DNA of 64,000 nt from CAVRAZ01 sp963719135 (GTDB lineage: Bacteria > Pseudomonadota > Gammaproteobacteria > DSM-19610), in assembly GCA_963719135.1 (NCBI GenBank), contig CAVRAZ010000003.1, forward strand, positions 186,001-250,000, read 5' to 3'. The notes beneath the pieces were generated by a model, which had not been told where the DNA came from, ran no database searches, and saw only the letters and a program-made list of their open reading frames with translations. A program made the position numbers and the translations under genes. Every line of letters starts with the position of its first letter. Positions within the stretch are counted from its first letter, which is position 1. Below are positions 18,001 through 26,199 of this stretch, in pieces.

Positions 18001-20287
18001 AGCGTGGTCGCACCTGCGCATCGAGCAGGGGGAGCCAGTGCAGGCGGTTATCGATGATATTCTGGGCACCGAAATATCTCCAGCGGCCTACGTACTCGTC
18101 GCGGTCAACGTCATGCTCTCGCACTGGCCAAAGTCGCGCGAGTGCTTGTGGCCGTTTGCAGCATCAGCCGAGTTGCTAGCAATGGATCGTCAGCGGGTCG
18201 TCCACGACACAGTGAACGGCAACGCATTCCACACAGCATGGATACACCCTGAGCCAGCCGGTGCAGTCAGGCTGGACAGCCTGCAACGTCGGCGTTCGCG
18301 CCACATACCGCTCGACGCAGTGCTTTCCGAGTACGGGTTGCATGGACCCGCGGACGTGCGCGAAGCGATGCAGCAGGCGCTGCGGGCTGAGGCGGCACGA
18401 ATCGGAGCGCCGGATGACGAGAGTCGCGGCATGGCCGATCCGAGGTTTGCCGCCATGAGCGCGCTGAATCGGCTCGATGCCGCGAACTACATGCAGGGAA
18501 GCGTGGACGAGGGCGAGGGCGGCCAGCCGACCGTCAAGTACGTTCCCCCTGCCGACGAAGCGCGGCTACTCGCCGAGCTCCAGCAAAAGGCGCAGCGCGG
18601 CAACGCCGAGGTTGCGATTCGCGGGCAACTCATGCAAGCGCTTACTCAACCGCGCTGCCCGGCGCAGCTTCTCGAGCGGGGCGTGCGTTGGGCGACATGC
18701 GACGCTTCAGCATCGCAGGCTGATCCGGACAAGGATGAGCAGAGGTGGATCGAACTCACGCGGTTCATCGTCGCCGCGCTGGTGATGCGAGATGGGACGC
18801 GGGAGCTGAAGGCCGTGCAGCATGTTTGGGCGCGCGCGCAACTGCTACAAGCGGCAAAGCGCAAACAGGACGATGGCGGGTTCGCAGAGCACCTACAATA
18901 CAACGCGTCCGCAATTGCGGCCGTAGGGTTCCTAGCCGCATGCCGCGAAGATTCTGAGCTTGCGGACCTGCCGCGCCTGCTTCACCTGGCGGCCAGACGC
19001 GATACGGGCATGGCATCGGTGCTGCGCGCCGAGGTGGCAGCGCAGCGCCCATCGCGCCCGGAACTCACACGGTCGCTGGTTCGCCTTGGCTTGGCATCGG
19101 CTATCTATGCTGTGCGGCAACGCGACGACGATGACTTCGGCAGCATTGACGACTATCTTGCGCGCCAGCAAGCGCTAGAGACAGCGCGCAAGGAGGCCGA
19201 GCAGACCCGGCTGCAAAGCGCGGTGGCGGTAGAGCTGCACTGGCTCGCGGGCGAGGGGCCAGAGCCTGGCTGGCCTGAACTGCCTGATCCGAACCCGCCC
19301 AAACAGCGACACGTAATCTCGCTGGGCAAGCCGCGGCCACGGCAGGAGCGTACCCCTGTGCCGTCACGCGTTTTCGCGCTGGAAGCCACGGCAGCGGCGC
19401 AATGGTTGTCGCTCGCGGCCGAACTCTGGCGTGCGGCTCGTCCCGATCTGCTGGGCGAATTGGTGCGACACTGCTGGCCTTGGACCGCTGGCGCGAATGG
19501 CGTGGGTTGCGGACCCGATGAGGAGCCAGGAGAGCTGGCGTTCGAATGGAATCAAGCCTATTTCGCAGCCGCGCTCGCAGCCGCAGTCTCGATCGGAGAC
19601 GCGGGCATTGAGGAGTGTGTACTCGATCCCCTAGCCCAGTTGCCGGAAGAGCGATTCCTCGATGCCGCGGAGGTTGTGCTGCATGCGTTGGATCAGCTGT
19701 GGCTGGACGGTGGCGTGGTATCGGATAGCACGGCCGTGTCGATCCGCGATGCGCTGGTGCAGCGGCTCGTGGCGACCCGGTCATGGCGCCGCTTGGCGTC
19801 CGAGCGCTCCGTGGGCACAGAGATTCACCTCGCTGGAGCGGTTGCCGCGATGTTCATGGGGCAACACCACATGGGACAAGGGCCTCGCTGCTACGTCCTT
19901 CCCCCTGGCGCCGCCCGCGCTGACTTGCTCCTGCCCATGGTCACGCCTTTGGCCGAGCACGCAGCCGGGTCCACGTTCGTCGCTCTCGCGTTTCTCGGAC
20001 TGCTAGAGGTCGAGCCGCATGCGAATCGGTTGATGTTCATGGCCCGTGAGGTGGCGGCGTGGTGGCGGGAACAGGGCGCGAATGCCGAGTTCTGGATCGA
20101 TCACGGGATCGGGCGGCGCGTGTGCGACTGGATCGACAAGGCGGTGCTTGGCGCGTCTGTCTCGTCGACGGTTCTTGATAGCGCGGAACTCACTGCGATA
20201 GTCGACATCCTCATGCAATGTGGTACGCCGTTGGCGAGCGCGCTCAAGGAGCGCCTCGAGGCCCGCCAAAAGGAAGACGCCAGATGA
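15035..20287 (+). CDS. Nuclease-STAND NTPase with long helical C-terminus (Avs-like)
   Basis: A 1750-residue protein. Residues 1-35 are low-complexity. Residues ~38-200 look like a PD-(D/E)xK nuclease of the DUF4297/Cap4 or Mrr-like type: the acidic pair D80-D81 in HPMDDVIV, then LELQAKRTIDF with E97, Q99 and K101. A P-loop STAND NTPase follows: Walker A GAGGVGKS at 339-346, Walker B TLFIDGLDRFDD with D406 and D409, and a sensor strand FRVVVTARLDF near 436. A winged-helix-like segment (RRRVLRSLAVHSL...VRVEPAHDVLRDWAIG) sits near 545-605. The last ~1100 residues are helical-repeat-like, the usual sensor part. This order matches antiviral Avs proteins, which degrade DNA after binding a phage protein. 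Target and exact family are unknown to me. Several ATGs cluster at the start (15035, 15041, 15047). Confidence 0.8.
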   Translation: MNMAMSETESSKPAHMPRRADDAPPVASPAAAGPSGALLEGHVGAQYLLPLLSGGEARGLPGVVVTRVAFQRAAFNHPMDDVIVTGLDLQGRPATLELQAKRTIDFIPSDTTFADVVGLACRAAATPEFEATRYELAVAIARTSTKIEQHIQDVLKWAREYQDAEEFFRRLNQPGAAHQAKREFVAAFRGHMRTAGAAHDDAAVWQLLSRFQVLAFDLEQPGSICALLARERCALQLASQDRGRAGELWDSLQQIALQVDAAGGDLGAPALRKRLAGERGYRLAGDRRLHVARERLAETAENTLATISSRVHGVAIDRADRVAAALSALEQGRYLEIRGAGGVGKSGVLKDLAQRIGVESRVVVVAPHRVPGGGWAALQAQLRCDANARELLTDLAGDGGGTLFIDGLDRFDDPGQRATVADLIRAAAQVRGFRVVVTARLDFDADARTWLPAQALQELGEASPLVIDELGEDEVTWLRGADPALAALLRPGHPAEKLVRNLYRLDRLARSVAAEEAAPFSEAQMAWQWWTTGDAADATGRLERRRVLRSLAVHSLGSSVPMDAGTAPANAITALTESGSLRALSSVRVEPAHDVLRDWAIGCLLYEEPEHFATMALESPAPARLVRGVELAARLHAEFGSDATAWRALLDRVSVPGAHGSWRRAVLLAPARSERAEEALNRCLPALAADNAESLSDLVRAAITVDSQPAAPLWAALGADTSKLTDDFVAPRSPAWFNLITWSLAIGDRLPHAAVPQFVGLYSRWCTAFAGHDALSPLLVARLYAWLVEVEAKNHPKVSDFKAWMAAKEAPGLSMTTAQESDLRTAFLLWCKLRPADAESYLRWVTDHPYRHVLFRELLPFVGTAPYAAPQAMANLFLQALPEGDYEEEDRRSPGRDVFSKWDLQYFPASPARAPFLNLLQANKDQGLRLVRGVVAHAVRRRSSGREPGDDRIEVPLPSGRRSVSWYRSYMWSRSQDSHVVASALMALEAWSHLRIEQGEPVQAVIDDILGTEISPAAYVLVAVNVMLSHWPKSRECLWPFAASAELLAMDRQRVVHDTVNGNAFHTAWIHPEPAGAVRLDSLQRRRSRHIPLDAVLSEYGLHGPADVREAMQQALRAEAARIGAPDDESRGMADPRFAAMSALNRLDAANYMQGSVDEGEGGQPTVKYVPPADEARLLAELQQKAQRGNAEVAIRGQLMQALTQPRCPAQLLERGVRWATCDASASQADPDKDEQRWIELTRFIVAALVMRDGTRELKAVQHVWARAQLLQAAKRKQDDGGFAEHLQYNASAIAAVGFLAACREDSELADLPRLLHLAARRDTGMASVLRAEVAAQRPSRPELTRSLVRLGLASAIYAVRQRDDDDFGSIDDYLARQQALETARKEAEQTRLQSAVAVELHWLAGEGPEPGWPELPDPNPPKQRHVISLGKPRPRQERTPVPSRVFALEATAAAQWLSLAAELWRAARPDLLGELVRHCWPWTAGANGVGCGPDEEPGELAFEWNQAYFAAALAAAVSIGDAGIEECVLDPLAQLPEERFLDAAEVVLHALDQLWLDGGVVSDSTAVSIRDALVQRLVATRSWRRLASERSVGTEIHLAGAVAAMFMGQHHMGQGPRCYVLPPGAARADLLLPMVTPLAEHAAGSTFVALAFLGLLEVEPHANRLMFMAREVAAWWREQGANAEFWIDHGIGRRVCDWIDKAVLGASVSSTVLDSAELTAIVDILMQCGTPLASALKERLEARQKEDAR

Positions 20288-20312
20288 GTTCGCCGTCATC
20301 GGCCGTGGGTCG

Positions 20313-20489
20313 TTGCCAAAGCTAGCCGGGTTTGGCAACGCAGCGAGGCTCAAACCGGCTACCCGCGCGAAGGTCTTCGGCGTTGACCCCGAGGCTCGGC
20401 GAAGCGACTGGCCCCTGGTGGCGGGCCCAATCCACGACCGGCCGCGTGACAGCCGGAACGCAATCGCTGAACTTATCGGAGTGAATTGA
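20313..20489 (+). CDS. Possible small protein between STAND and HEPN genes
   Basis: A 58-residue frame (TTG start at 20313 assumed) reading PKLAGFGNAARLKPATRAKV and ending AELIGVN. Its TGA overlaps the ATG of the next gene as TGATG, an arrangement typical of translational coupling. The frame stays open into the 3' end of the STAND gene, so it could also be a shadow or a displaced C-terminal extension. I recognise no family. Confidence 0.3.
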   Translation: MPKLAGFGNAARLKPATRAKVFGVDPEARRSDWPLVAGPIHDRPRDSRNAIAELIGVN

Positions 20490-20962
20490 TGGCCCTGGTG
20501 GATCCCTTCGACGGCCTCGCGGTCCCGAGAGACCTAGTCGCGGAATTTTTTGGCGTGTTGGCTCGCTGCGAGTACGCGATGAAGGAAACTGGCTACAAGC
20601 GCGACGACCACGGGATCGCTGCGCCGGCGTGGCAACGATTGGCCAACGATGCAGCGGCATGGCTCGAAGTACCATCAGGGAGCGACGTGGCGCTGGCGAT
20701 TAAGCTGCTTACAAGCGATCCGCCAGAGGTCCAGTCCTTCGGGAATGGTTGGCAGCCCTCGCCATTGCGTGGCGCCAACGCCGTCGCTCAAGCCATCGAC
20801 GCGGCCACGCGTGTGCGGCACAATCTTTTCCATGGTGGCAAGCACACCCCTGAGGCGGAAGCTGGCCGTGATGAGCAGTTGGTGCGCGCTGCGTTGACTC
20901 TGCTCGTAGCGCTAGTCGATCTGTGCCCAACAGATCTGCGCGGGGCCTACAACCACGGCTAA
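20489..20962 (+). CDS. HEPN-like protein, candidate partner of the STAND nuclease
   Basis: A 157-residue, mostly helical protein. The C-terminal helix carries R110-H-N-L-F-H115, the R-x4-H signature of HEPN ribonucleases, in the context ATRVRHNLFHGGKH. The N-terminal helix FFGVLARCEYAMKETGYKR resembles the first helix of HEPN proteins found with defence genes. HEPN domains cleave RNA or act as toxins and signalling partners. It lies 200 bp downstream of the STAND gene on the same strand. I infer that it works with it, as a second effector or a regulator. ATG 20489 is preferred over the in-frame TTG at 20486. Confidence 0.65.
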   Translation: MALVDPFDGLAVPRDLVAEFFGVLARCEYAMKETGYKRDDHGIAAPAWQRLANDAAAWLEVPSGSDVALAIKLLTSDPPEVQSFGNGWQPSPLRGANAVAQAIDAATRVRHNLFHGGKHTPEAEAGRDEQLVRAALTLLVALVDLCPTDLRGAYNHG

Positions 20963-21518
20963 TGCCGGCGCTGCCCCTCGCGCTCGCAAACGTGGCCCCC
21001 ACTCTGGTTAATGCGATGCCAGGCGCAGGGACTGCCGCTGCGCGGTACGCGTGGCAGCGACCTGCGGTTCGAAGGTAACGCGAGTGACCCGGTTGCTCGA
21101 CGGTCCAATGGATCCGCGATGCATTCGCTGCCGCCTCGAGGTTTAACGACCGCCTCGACACCTCGAGCACGTCGCTGATCAAGCGTTAACCCGTGAATGA
21201 TGGGTTTCCGGGCACGTCGGCGACCGGCCGGTTATGGCCGCAGGGCGTCGTTTAGCCGTCGTGAATATTAGCAATTGATGAACTTCTGCGATCGACCCTA
21301 AGTTGCCGTTTAGCTGCGGCCCGTAATATTAACGATCACTTAGCGGGAACTTCCGAACCTATACACACATTTAATGTTCTCCAAAACTGCTTTGTAAAAT
21401 CCGTAATACATACCTAACCGAATACCCTGGATTTGCCAGGTAGTCGTTGCAGCACCTGAACTATAATTCTCACGGAGCGGTCAAATCAAACCCCTAAGGC
21501 CATTCCGAAGGAATACCT
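20963..21518. other. Intergenic region, AT-rich towards the ADH operon
   Basis: No gene is supported. Between 21250 and 21345 an imperfect direct repeat occurs (GTTTAGCCGTCGTGAATATTA and a GTTTAGCTGCGGCCCGTAATATTA-like copy), which may be an operator for the following operon. The last 150 bp are AT-rich and probably hold its promoter. The motif GAAGGAAT precedes the next ATG. Confidence 0.35.
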
Positions 21519-22637
21519 ATGTCCACCTCAACCCAAACGCGCAACGAGCCGGTTGGCGGACTGGAGCAGAAACGGTCCGCGTCTAATTCCGCCATCCAAT
21601 CCGACCCAAGTTTCAGAACTGGAGATGCGATGACTTATAGGGCATGGATTGCCAAGGCGGCGAAACAGCCGATGTCGCTGGAACGGATTGATCTCGGACC
21701 GCTCGGGGCCGAGGACGTTGAAGTCGCTGTCGAATACAGCGGTTTATGTCACTCGGATCTCTCCGTCTTCAATAATGACTGGGGCATTTCGCAGTATCCC
21801 GCGATTCTCGGCCACGAGGTCATCGGTCGGGTCACGGCCATAGGTCCGTATGCCAAGGGTCTCCAGGTCGGACAGCGCGTCGGCGTTGGCTGGAACTCGG
21901 GTAGCTGCATGCACTGTCACCAGTGCATGTCGGGAAGGCATCACCTTTGCCCGCAAGTGCAACCGACCATCGTCGGTCATCGCGGCGGGTTCGCGAGCCA
22001 CATCCGCGCGCACTGGGCCTGGACCATTCCGCTCCCGGAAAAGCTGAACTTCGCCGAAGCCGGGCCCCTCTTGTGCGGGGGGATCACCGTCTTCGCGCCG
22101 CTGGCGATGTACGCCAGGCCGACCGACCGGGTGGGCATCATCGGCATCGGCGGGCTGGGCCACATGGCGGTCAAATTCGCGGCCGCATACGGGTGCGACG
22201 TGACAGCGTTCACGTCGAGCCCGAGCAAGTTCGATGAAGCCAAAGGTTTCGGGGCGAATCACGTCGTGTCGAGCAGGGACTCGGCGGCGATCAAGAAACT
22301 CGGCGGCAGCTTCGACCTCCTGATCAGCACCGTCAACGTAACGCTCGATTGGGACGCGATGATCGGCACGCTCGCGCCCAATGGCCGCTTGCACGTCGTC
22401 GGTGCCGTGCTTGAACCCATCCCGGTCGCGGCGTTCTCGCTTATCCCGCAGCAGCGCAGCGTCTCGGGTTCGCCGACCGGCTCACCGGCGGCGATCAAGA
22501 CGATGCTCGACTTCGCTGCACGGCACAATGTCGCACCGCAGACCGAGCACTTCCCGATGAGCAACATCAACGACGCTTTCGCCCGGCTTGAATCAGGCAA
22601 GGCCCGTTACCGCATCGTGCTGGATGCAGACTTCTGA
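21519..22637 (+). CDS. Zinc-dependent NAD(P) alcohol dehydrogenase (YahK/AdhC-like)
   Basis: A medium-chain dehydrogenase/reductase that interconverts alcohols and aldehydes. The catalytic zinc ligands are in YSGLCHSDLSVFN and ILGHEVIGRV. The structural zinc site is SCMHCHQCMSGRHHLC. The nucleotide fold is GIIGIGGLGHMAVKFAA. The pattern is close to the aldehyde-reducing YahK group. Two starts are possible: ATG 21519 with a GAAGGAAT site, giving a 37-residue hydrophilic extension, or ATG 21630 (MTYRAWIAKAA), which fits the family length of about 335 residues. It is first in an apparent operon with an SDR and a RidA protein. Confidence 0.88.
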   Translation: MSTSTQTRNEPVGGLEQKRSASNSAIQSDPSFRTGDAMTYRAWIAKAAKQPMSLERIDLGPLGAEDVEVAVEYSGLCHSDLSVFNNDWGISQYPAILGHEVIGRVTAIGPYAKGLQVGQRVGVGWNSGSCMHCHQCMSGRHHLCPQVQPTIVGHRGGFASHIRAHWAWTIPLPEKLNFAEAGPLLCGGITVFAPLAMYARPTDRVGIIGIGGLGHMAVKFAAAYGCDVTAFTSSPSKFDEAKGFGANHVVSSRDSAAIKKLGGSFDLLISTVNVTLDWDAMIGTLAPNGRLHVVGAVLEPIPVAAFSLIPQQRSVSGSPTGSPAAIKTMLDFAARHNVAPQTEHFPMSNINDAFARLESGKARYRIVLDADF

Positions 22638-22693
22638 TCCGTTTGACCATCGAATTTTTTCGGGTGACAAGACGTTTTTCGAAGTAGACAACC

Positions 22694-23422
22694 ATGAGCG
22701 GCCCACGGAAGACAGCCATCGTCACCGGAGCTTCGCGGGGGATCGGCGCGGGAATTGTGAAAGGGTTTGTCGAACGGGGTTTCAACGTTGTTGCCAATTC
22801 CCGGAACATGACCCAATCCACCGAGATCGCGGCTTCCAACCAGGTGGCCCTGGTGGACGGCGACATCGGCGAGCCGGCAACTGCCGCCAGGATCGTCGAG
22901 ACGGCGCTGTTTCGCTTCAAGTCGATCGACGCACTGGTCAATAACGCCGGCATCTTCTTCACCAAGCCGTTCACGGACTACACGGCCGAGGACTTCAAGG
23001 CGCTCGTCTCGACGAATGTCGAGGGCTTCCTGTACGTCACCCAGCTCTCCGTCAAGCAAATGCTGGCGCAGAAGACCGGCGGGAGCATCGTCACGATCAC
23101 CGCGGCCCTTGCGCGCAACCCGATCCGTGGCGTCACGGCGGCGGTACCGATGATCACCAAAGGCGGTCTTGAAACGATCACCCGGCACCTTGCGATGGAG
23201 TACGCGAAAGACGGCATCCGTGTGAACGCCGTCGCGCCGGGCGTCGTCTACACGCCGCTTCACCGGGAGACGCCGAAGGACGTGATGGAGAGCCTCTCAC
23301 CGATGGGTCGGCCTTCGACGGTCAAGGACATCACCGACGCGGTCATGTACCTGACCGACGCCGCGACGGTCACTGGCGACATCCTGTACGTCGATGGCGG
23401 CGCGCATCTCGGCCGCTGGTAA
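22694..23422 (+). CDS. Short-chain dehydrogenase/reductase, atypical active site
   Basis: A Rossmann-fold SDR of 242 residues: nucleotide motif TGASRGIGAGI, NNAG motif in DALVNNAGIFF, and C-terminal DGGAHLGRW. The usual catalytic YxxxK is here MITK in AAVPMITKGGLETITRHLAM: the lysine is kept but the tyrosine is methionine, and the catalytic serine is replaced within TITAALARN. The enzyme may be inactive as a classical oxidoreductase or use another mechanism. It lies 56 bp after the ADH gene and 18 bp before the RidA gene. Confidence 0.85.
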   Translation: MSGPRKTAIVTGASRGIGAGIVKGFVERGFNVVANSRNMTQSTEIAASNQVALVDGDIGEPATAARIVETALFRFKSIDALVNNAGIFFTKPFTDYTAEDFKALVSTNVEGFLYVTQLSVKQMLAQKTGGSIVTITAALARNPIRGVTAAVPMITKGGLETITRHLAMEYAKDGIRVNAVAPGVVYTPLHRETPKDVMESLSPMGRPSTVKDITDAVMYLTDAATVTGDILYVDGGAHLGRW

Positions 23423-23440
23423 CTGAAAGGAGCTTTCGTC

Positions 23441-23917
23441 ATGACCACAAACTCAACGACCGCCGAGAACCGTCTCGCCAGGCTCGGCATTCATCTGCCC
23501 GATGCGCCCACGCCGTTTGGTGCGTACGTGCCTGCCGTTCAGACGGGCAAGCTCCTCTTCCTGAGCGGGATGCTCGCCACCTCGGGCCACAGGGTTACGG
23601 TAGTTGGCGTCGTCGGCAAAGACCTTGACGTGCAAGCGGGCCGGAAAGCAGCGTACACAGCCGCACTCAATGTGCTTGCGCTCACGAAAAAGCAGTTGGG
23701 TTCGTTGAACCGCGTGCGCCACGTCGTAAGGCTCGGCGTGTACGTTGCCGCAACGCCTGAGTTCACTGAGCACCCGGAGGTCGCCGATGCGGCGTCGGAG
23801 TTGCTTCGCGATGTCTTCGGCCAGGAGAGCGTCTCTTCACGCCTTGTCTTTGGGGTCGCGAGCCTTCCACTCGGTTCGCCGGTCGAACTGGAAGTTATCC
23901 TGGAAGTGAAGACCTGA
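23441..23917 (+). CDS. RidA/YjgF-family protein
   Basis: A 158-residue RidA-superfamily protein (chorismate-mutase-like trimer fold). Visible blocks are GAYVPAVQTGKLLFLSGML, AAYTAALNVLALTKKQLGSL and VRHVVRLGVYVAATPEF, ending with VELEVILEVKT. The YjgF arginine that deaminates reactive enamines is normally in an R-x-x-V/E context near the C-terminus; SSRLVFGVASLP carries an arginine there. This belongs to the longer subgroup often described as YjgF-like with unknown substrate. An AAAGGAG site precedes the ATG, and the context suggests a shared carbonyl or imine detoxification pathway. Confidence 0.85.
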   Translation: MTTNSTTAENRLARLGIHLPDAPTPFGAYVPAVQTGKLLFLSGMLATSGHRVTVVGVVGKDLDVQAGRKAAYTAALNVLALTKKQLGSLNRVRHVVRLGVYVAATPEFTEHPEVADAASELLRDVFGQESVSSRLVFGVASLPLGSPVELEVILEVKT

Positions 23918-24172
23918 TCCAACCGGCGACGAGGGACCTTCCTGAGGGTGTCATTCGACCTTGGTTGCCATTTAGCTGCCAATGTCAATCTCCTAGGCTT
24001 TCGGGGAACGTCGCTTTGCGGCCGGTTTCCGACCGTTCACTGACCAGGCAATCAAGCAAGATCAAAACCCGCAACAACACACGGAACCTTGAGGCTGGGT
24101 GGTCGGATCGTGCATCCTGTCTATACGGCGGCAACCGGCCTGCCGCTACAGGTTCGAAGCACTGAATGTTGT

Positions 24173-24766
24173 TCAACCCAGTAGGTGCGACACGTCCGCA
24201 AGCGAGTGGGCGGCGTGCTCCGGGTTGCCGACATCCTGCCCCATCAGCTTGCTGATGTTTGCTAGACAGAAGATGCCACGGATCGTCTGATCGCCGGTGG
24301 TGCGGTCGGTATCGACCACCAGCATGTGCTGACATTCCTGTTCACGCAAGGTATGGATAATATGCCCGACGCGGGCATTGCGTACCGTGATCATGTCCAT
24401 GGCCATGACCTGGTCCAGCAACGTCATGAGCATATCCACATGGATGTCATCGTGGGAAATACCCTGATCCAGGCTCATCTTGACCGGTCGTTCGCCCTGG
24501 ATGTCGCAGGCCGTAATGATGCCGATGATGTTGTCATCCCGGTCCGGCACCAGCAGCAGGCGCACACCGGCCGCCTTCATCTTGCCCATCGCCGCTGTGA
24601 GACTCATCCCGGGTTCGATCGTGAGGGGGGTGACCTCCATGAAATCGGTCATAACGCGGATTGCCGGGTCGCTGGCATGCACCAGCGGTGCCAATCCGTC
24701 CGGGGTGCGGCAGGGAATGCCTGCGTTCAGTCGCGTGTGTGACAGCGTAGCGTAATCTTCAGTCAT
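24173..24766 (-). CDS. CBS-domain protein
   Basis: A 197-residue protein made of two CBS motifs, which as a pair bind adenine nucleotides. CBS1 is VTPLTIEPGMSLTAAMGKMK with LLLVPDRDDNIIGIITACDI. CBS2 is MDMITVRNARVGHIIHTLRE with HMLVVDTDRTTGDQTIRGIF. No catalytic domain is attached. Stand-alone CBS proteins of sulphur- and iron-oxidising gammaproteobacteria look like this, but I cannot name a partner. The start has a good GGAGG site. Confidence 0.85.
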   Translation of the reverse strand: MTEDYATLSHTRLNAGIPCRTPDGLAPLVHASDPAIRVMTDFMEVTPLTIEPGMSLTAAMGKMKAAGVRLLLVPDRDDNIIGIITACDIQGERPVKMSLDQGISHDDIHVDMLMTLLDQVMAMDMITVRNARVGHIIHTLREQECQHMLVVDTDRTTGDQTIRGIFCLANISKLMGQDVGNPEHAAHSLADVSHLLG

Positions 24767-25037
24767 GGGTTTGCCTCCACAGCAGGGCCCTGTCTTACTC
24801 CGACTTCTTACGGACCTCTGGAACTAAGGATAGCCCATCGATGCCGGCTAGTCGGCGGGCGAACCGCCGGCCTGCCCGGGGAAGCTGCCGGAATCAGCCG
24901 GTTGTGGCCGGTCTTCGCCCGTTCGGGCGGTTCGTTACCGGCTGCATCCTGAACGGTCAGGGACCGACCCCAAGCGGACGCTTCGACAATTGGCTCTTGC
25001 ATCCAAAGAATAACAGCGCGAAATGCTCCTGCTGAGT

Positions 25038-26003
25038 TCACATCCTCCTGCGTCGGCTCCGGCGAAGCGTCTGTCCTGGGGTCTCATCGAACATGGCCTT
25101 GTAATAGCCGCTGAATCTGGCCAGGTGGAAGAAACCGTTACCTAGCGCCGCGGAAGTCACCGTGGTGGATTCGAACGGCGCCAGCAATTCTGCTCTTGCC
25201 GCCCCGAGACGAATCTTGCGCAGATACTGAGTGGGCGTTGATTGCCGCCACTCACGAAACCCGACCTCGAGGCTGCGCAAACTCACACCCAGTCTCGCGG
25301 CAATCTTGCTAACGGATATCTCCGGACCGCCGGTCCGCATCCAGTGCTCGGCCTCCCGCACGATGCGCGGTGCGGCAGCACTGGACCGCCTGCGCAGGTC
25401 GTCGCTGTAGTTATGCGGGTGTTGTGCCAGAACCAGCGACAACATGAACTCATCGAAGCTCATCGCTGCCGCCTGGGGCAAGACGATATTCACCCGCTCA
25501 TACGTCAGGAGCAGCGCGACCGCCTGAGCCCAGGCGCTTTCAAGCTCGGAAGAGAAGGGACGCAGATCGAACCGCAGCGGACGAGCGAGCGGGAAATTCA
25601 ACCATCGGCTGCAAAGCGCTTCCAGGCGCTCGATATCCAAACGCACTGACCGCTGCGCGAAACGACCATCGAAGTTGAACTGGGTGCTCAGAACTGGCGA
25701 CAGCGGCAGCGTCTGGCCGCGACGCAATGCAGCCCGGGCATCCTCCTGCACCGCCGTCCCCGAGCCGTCGACGCAGGTCTGCATGAGCATCAGGTGCGGA
25801 AAATCGCCCGCATCAATACGCACCGGCGCCGAATACTTCAAGCCCACGACCGGCTGAACGCCGCCGTGGATAACCTCGAATATCGTTGCGCCGCGGTCGC
25901 TTTCTCGAATATCCACCTCGTGAGGACAGTAGACGCGGCTTACGGCGTCGATGGTCTCCGCTAGGTCCGAGGAACGCAATAAGATCTTGTGGGTGGCTGC
26001 CAT
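25038..26003 (-). CDS. AraC-family transcriptional regulator
   Basis: A 321-residue regulator. An N-terminal AraC-binding-like ligand domain (residues ~20-180) precedes two helix-turn-helix units, ISVSKIAARLGVSLRSLEVG and TVTSAALGNGFFHLARFSGY, ending with the family signature FDETPGQTLRR. It is divergent from the esterase gene at 26200 and may control it; the RidA/ADH operon is a less likely target. The ligand is unknown. Confidence 0.87.
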   Translation of the reverse strand: MAATHKILLRSSDLAETIDAVSRVYCPHEVDIRESDRGATIFEVIHGGVQPVVGLKYSAPVRIDAGDFPHLMLMQTCVDGSGTAVQEDARAALRRGQTLPLSPVLSTQFNFDGRFAQRSVRLDIERLEALCSRWLNFPLARPLRFDLRPFSSELESAWAQAVALLLTYERVNIVLPQAAAMSFDEFMLSLVLAQHPHNYSDDLRRRSSAAAPRIVREAEHWMRTGGPEISVSKIAARLGVSLRSLEVGFREWRQSTPTQYLRKIRLGAARAELLAPFESTTVTSAALGNGFFHLARFSGYYKAMFDETPGQTLRRSRRRRM

Positions 26004-26199
26004 ATCGATCTACAAGCCCTTGGCGTTGCGGGATCCGGATAGCGCTGCGGAGAACGGATAGTGTGTCGACTACCCGCTACTATTATGCATGTGTTGGCTC
26101 CCGGAGGCGTTCACGGGGAAGTCAATGGATGGCGCAACCTTTGTGTGGCATTCGAATCCGTTCGTTTTGAGCGCCAATTTCAGACAAAAGGAGATCAGC

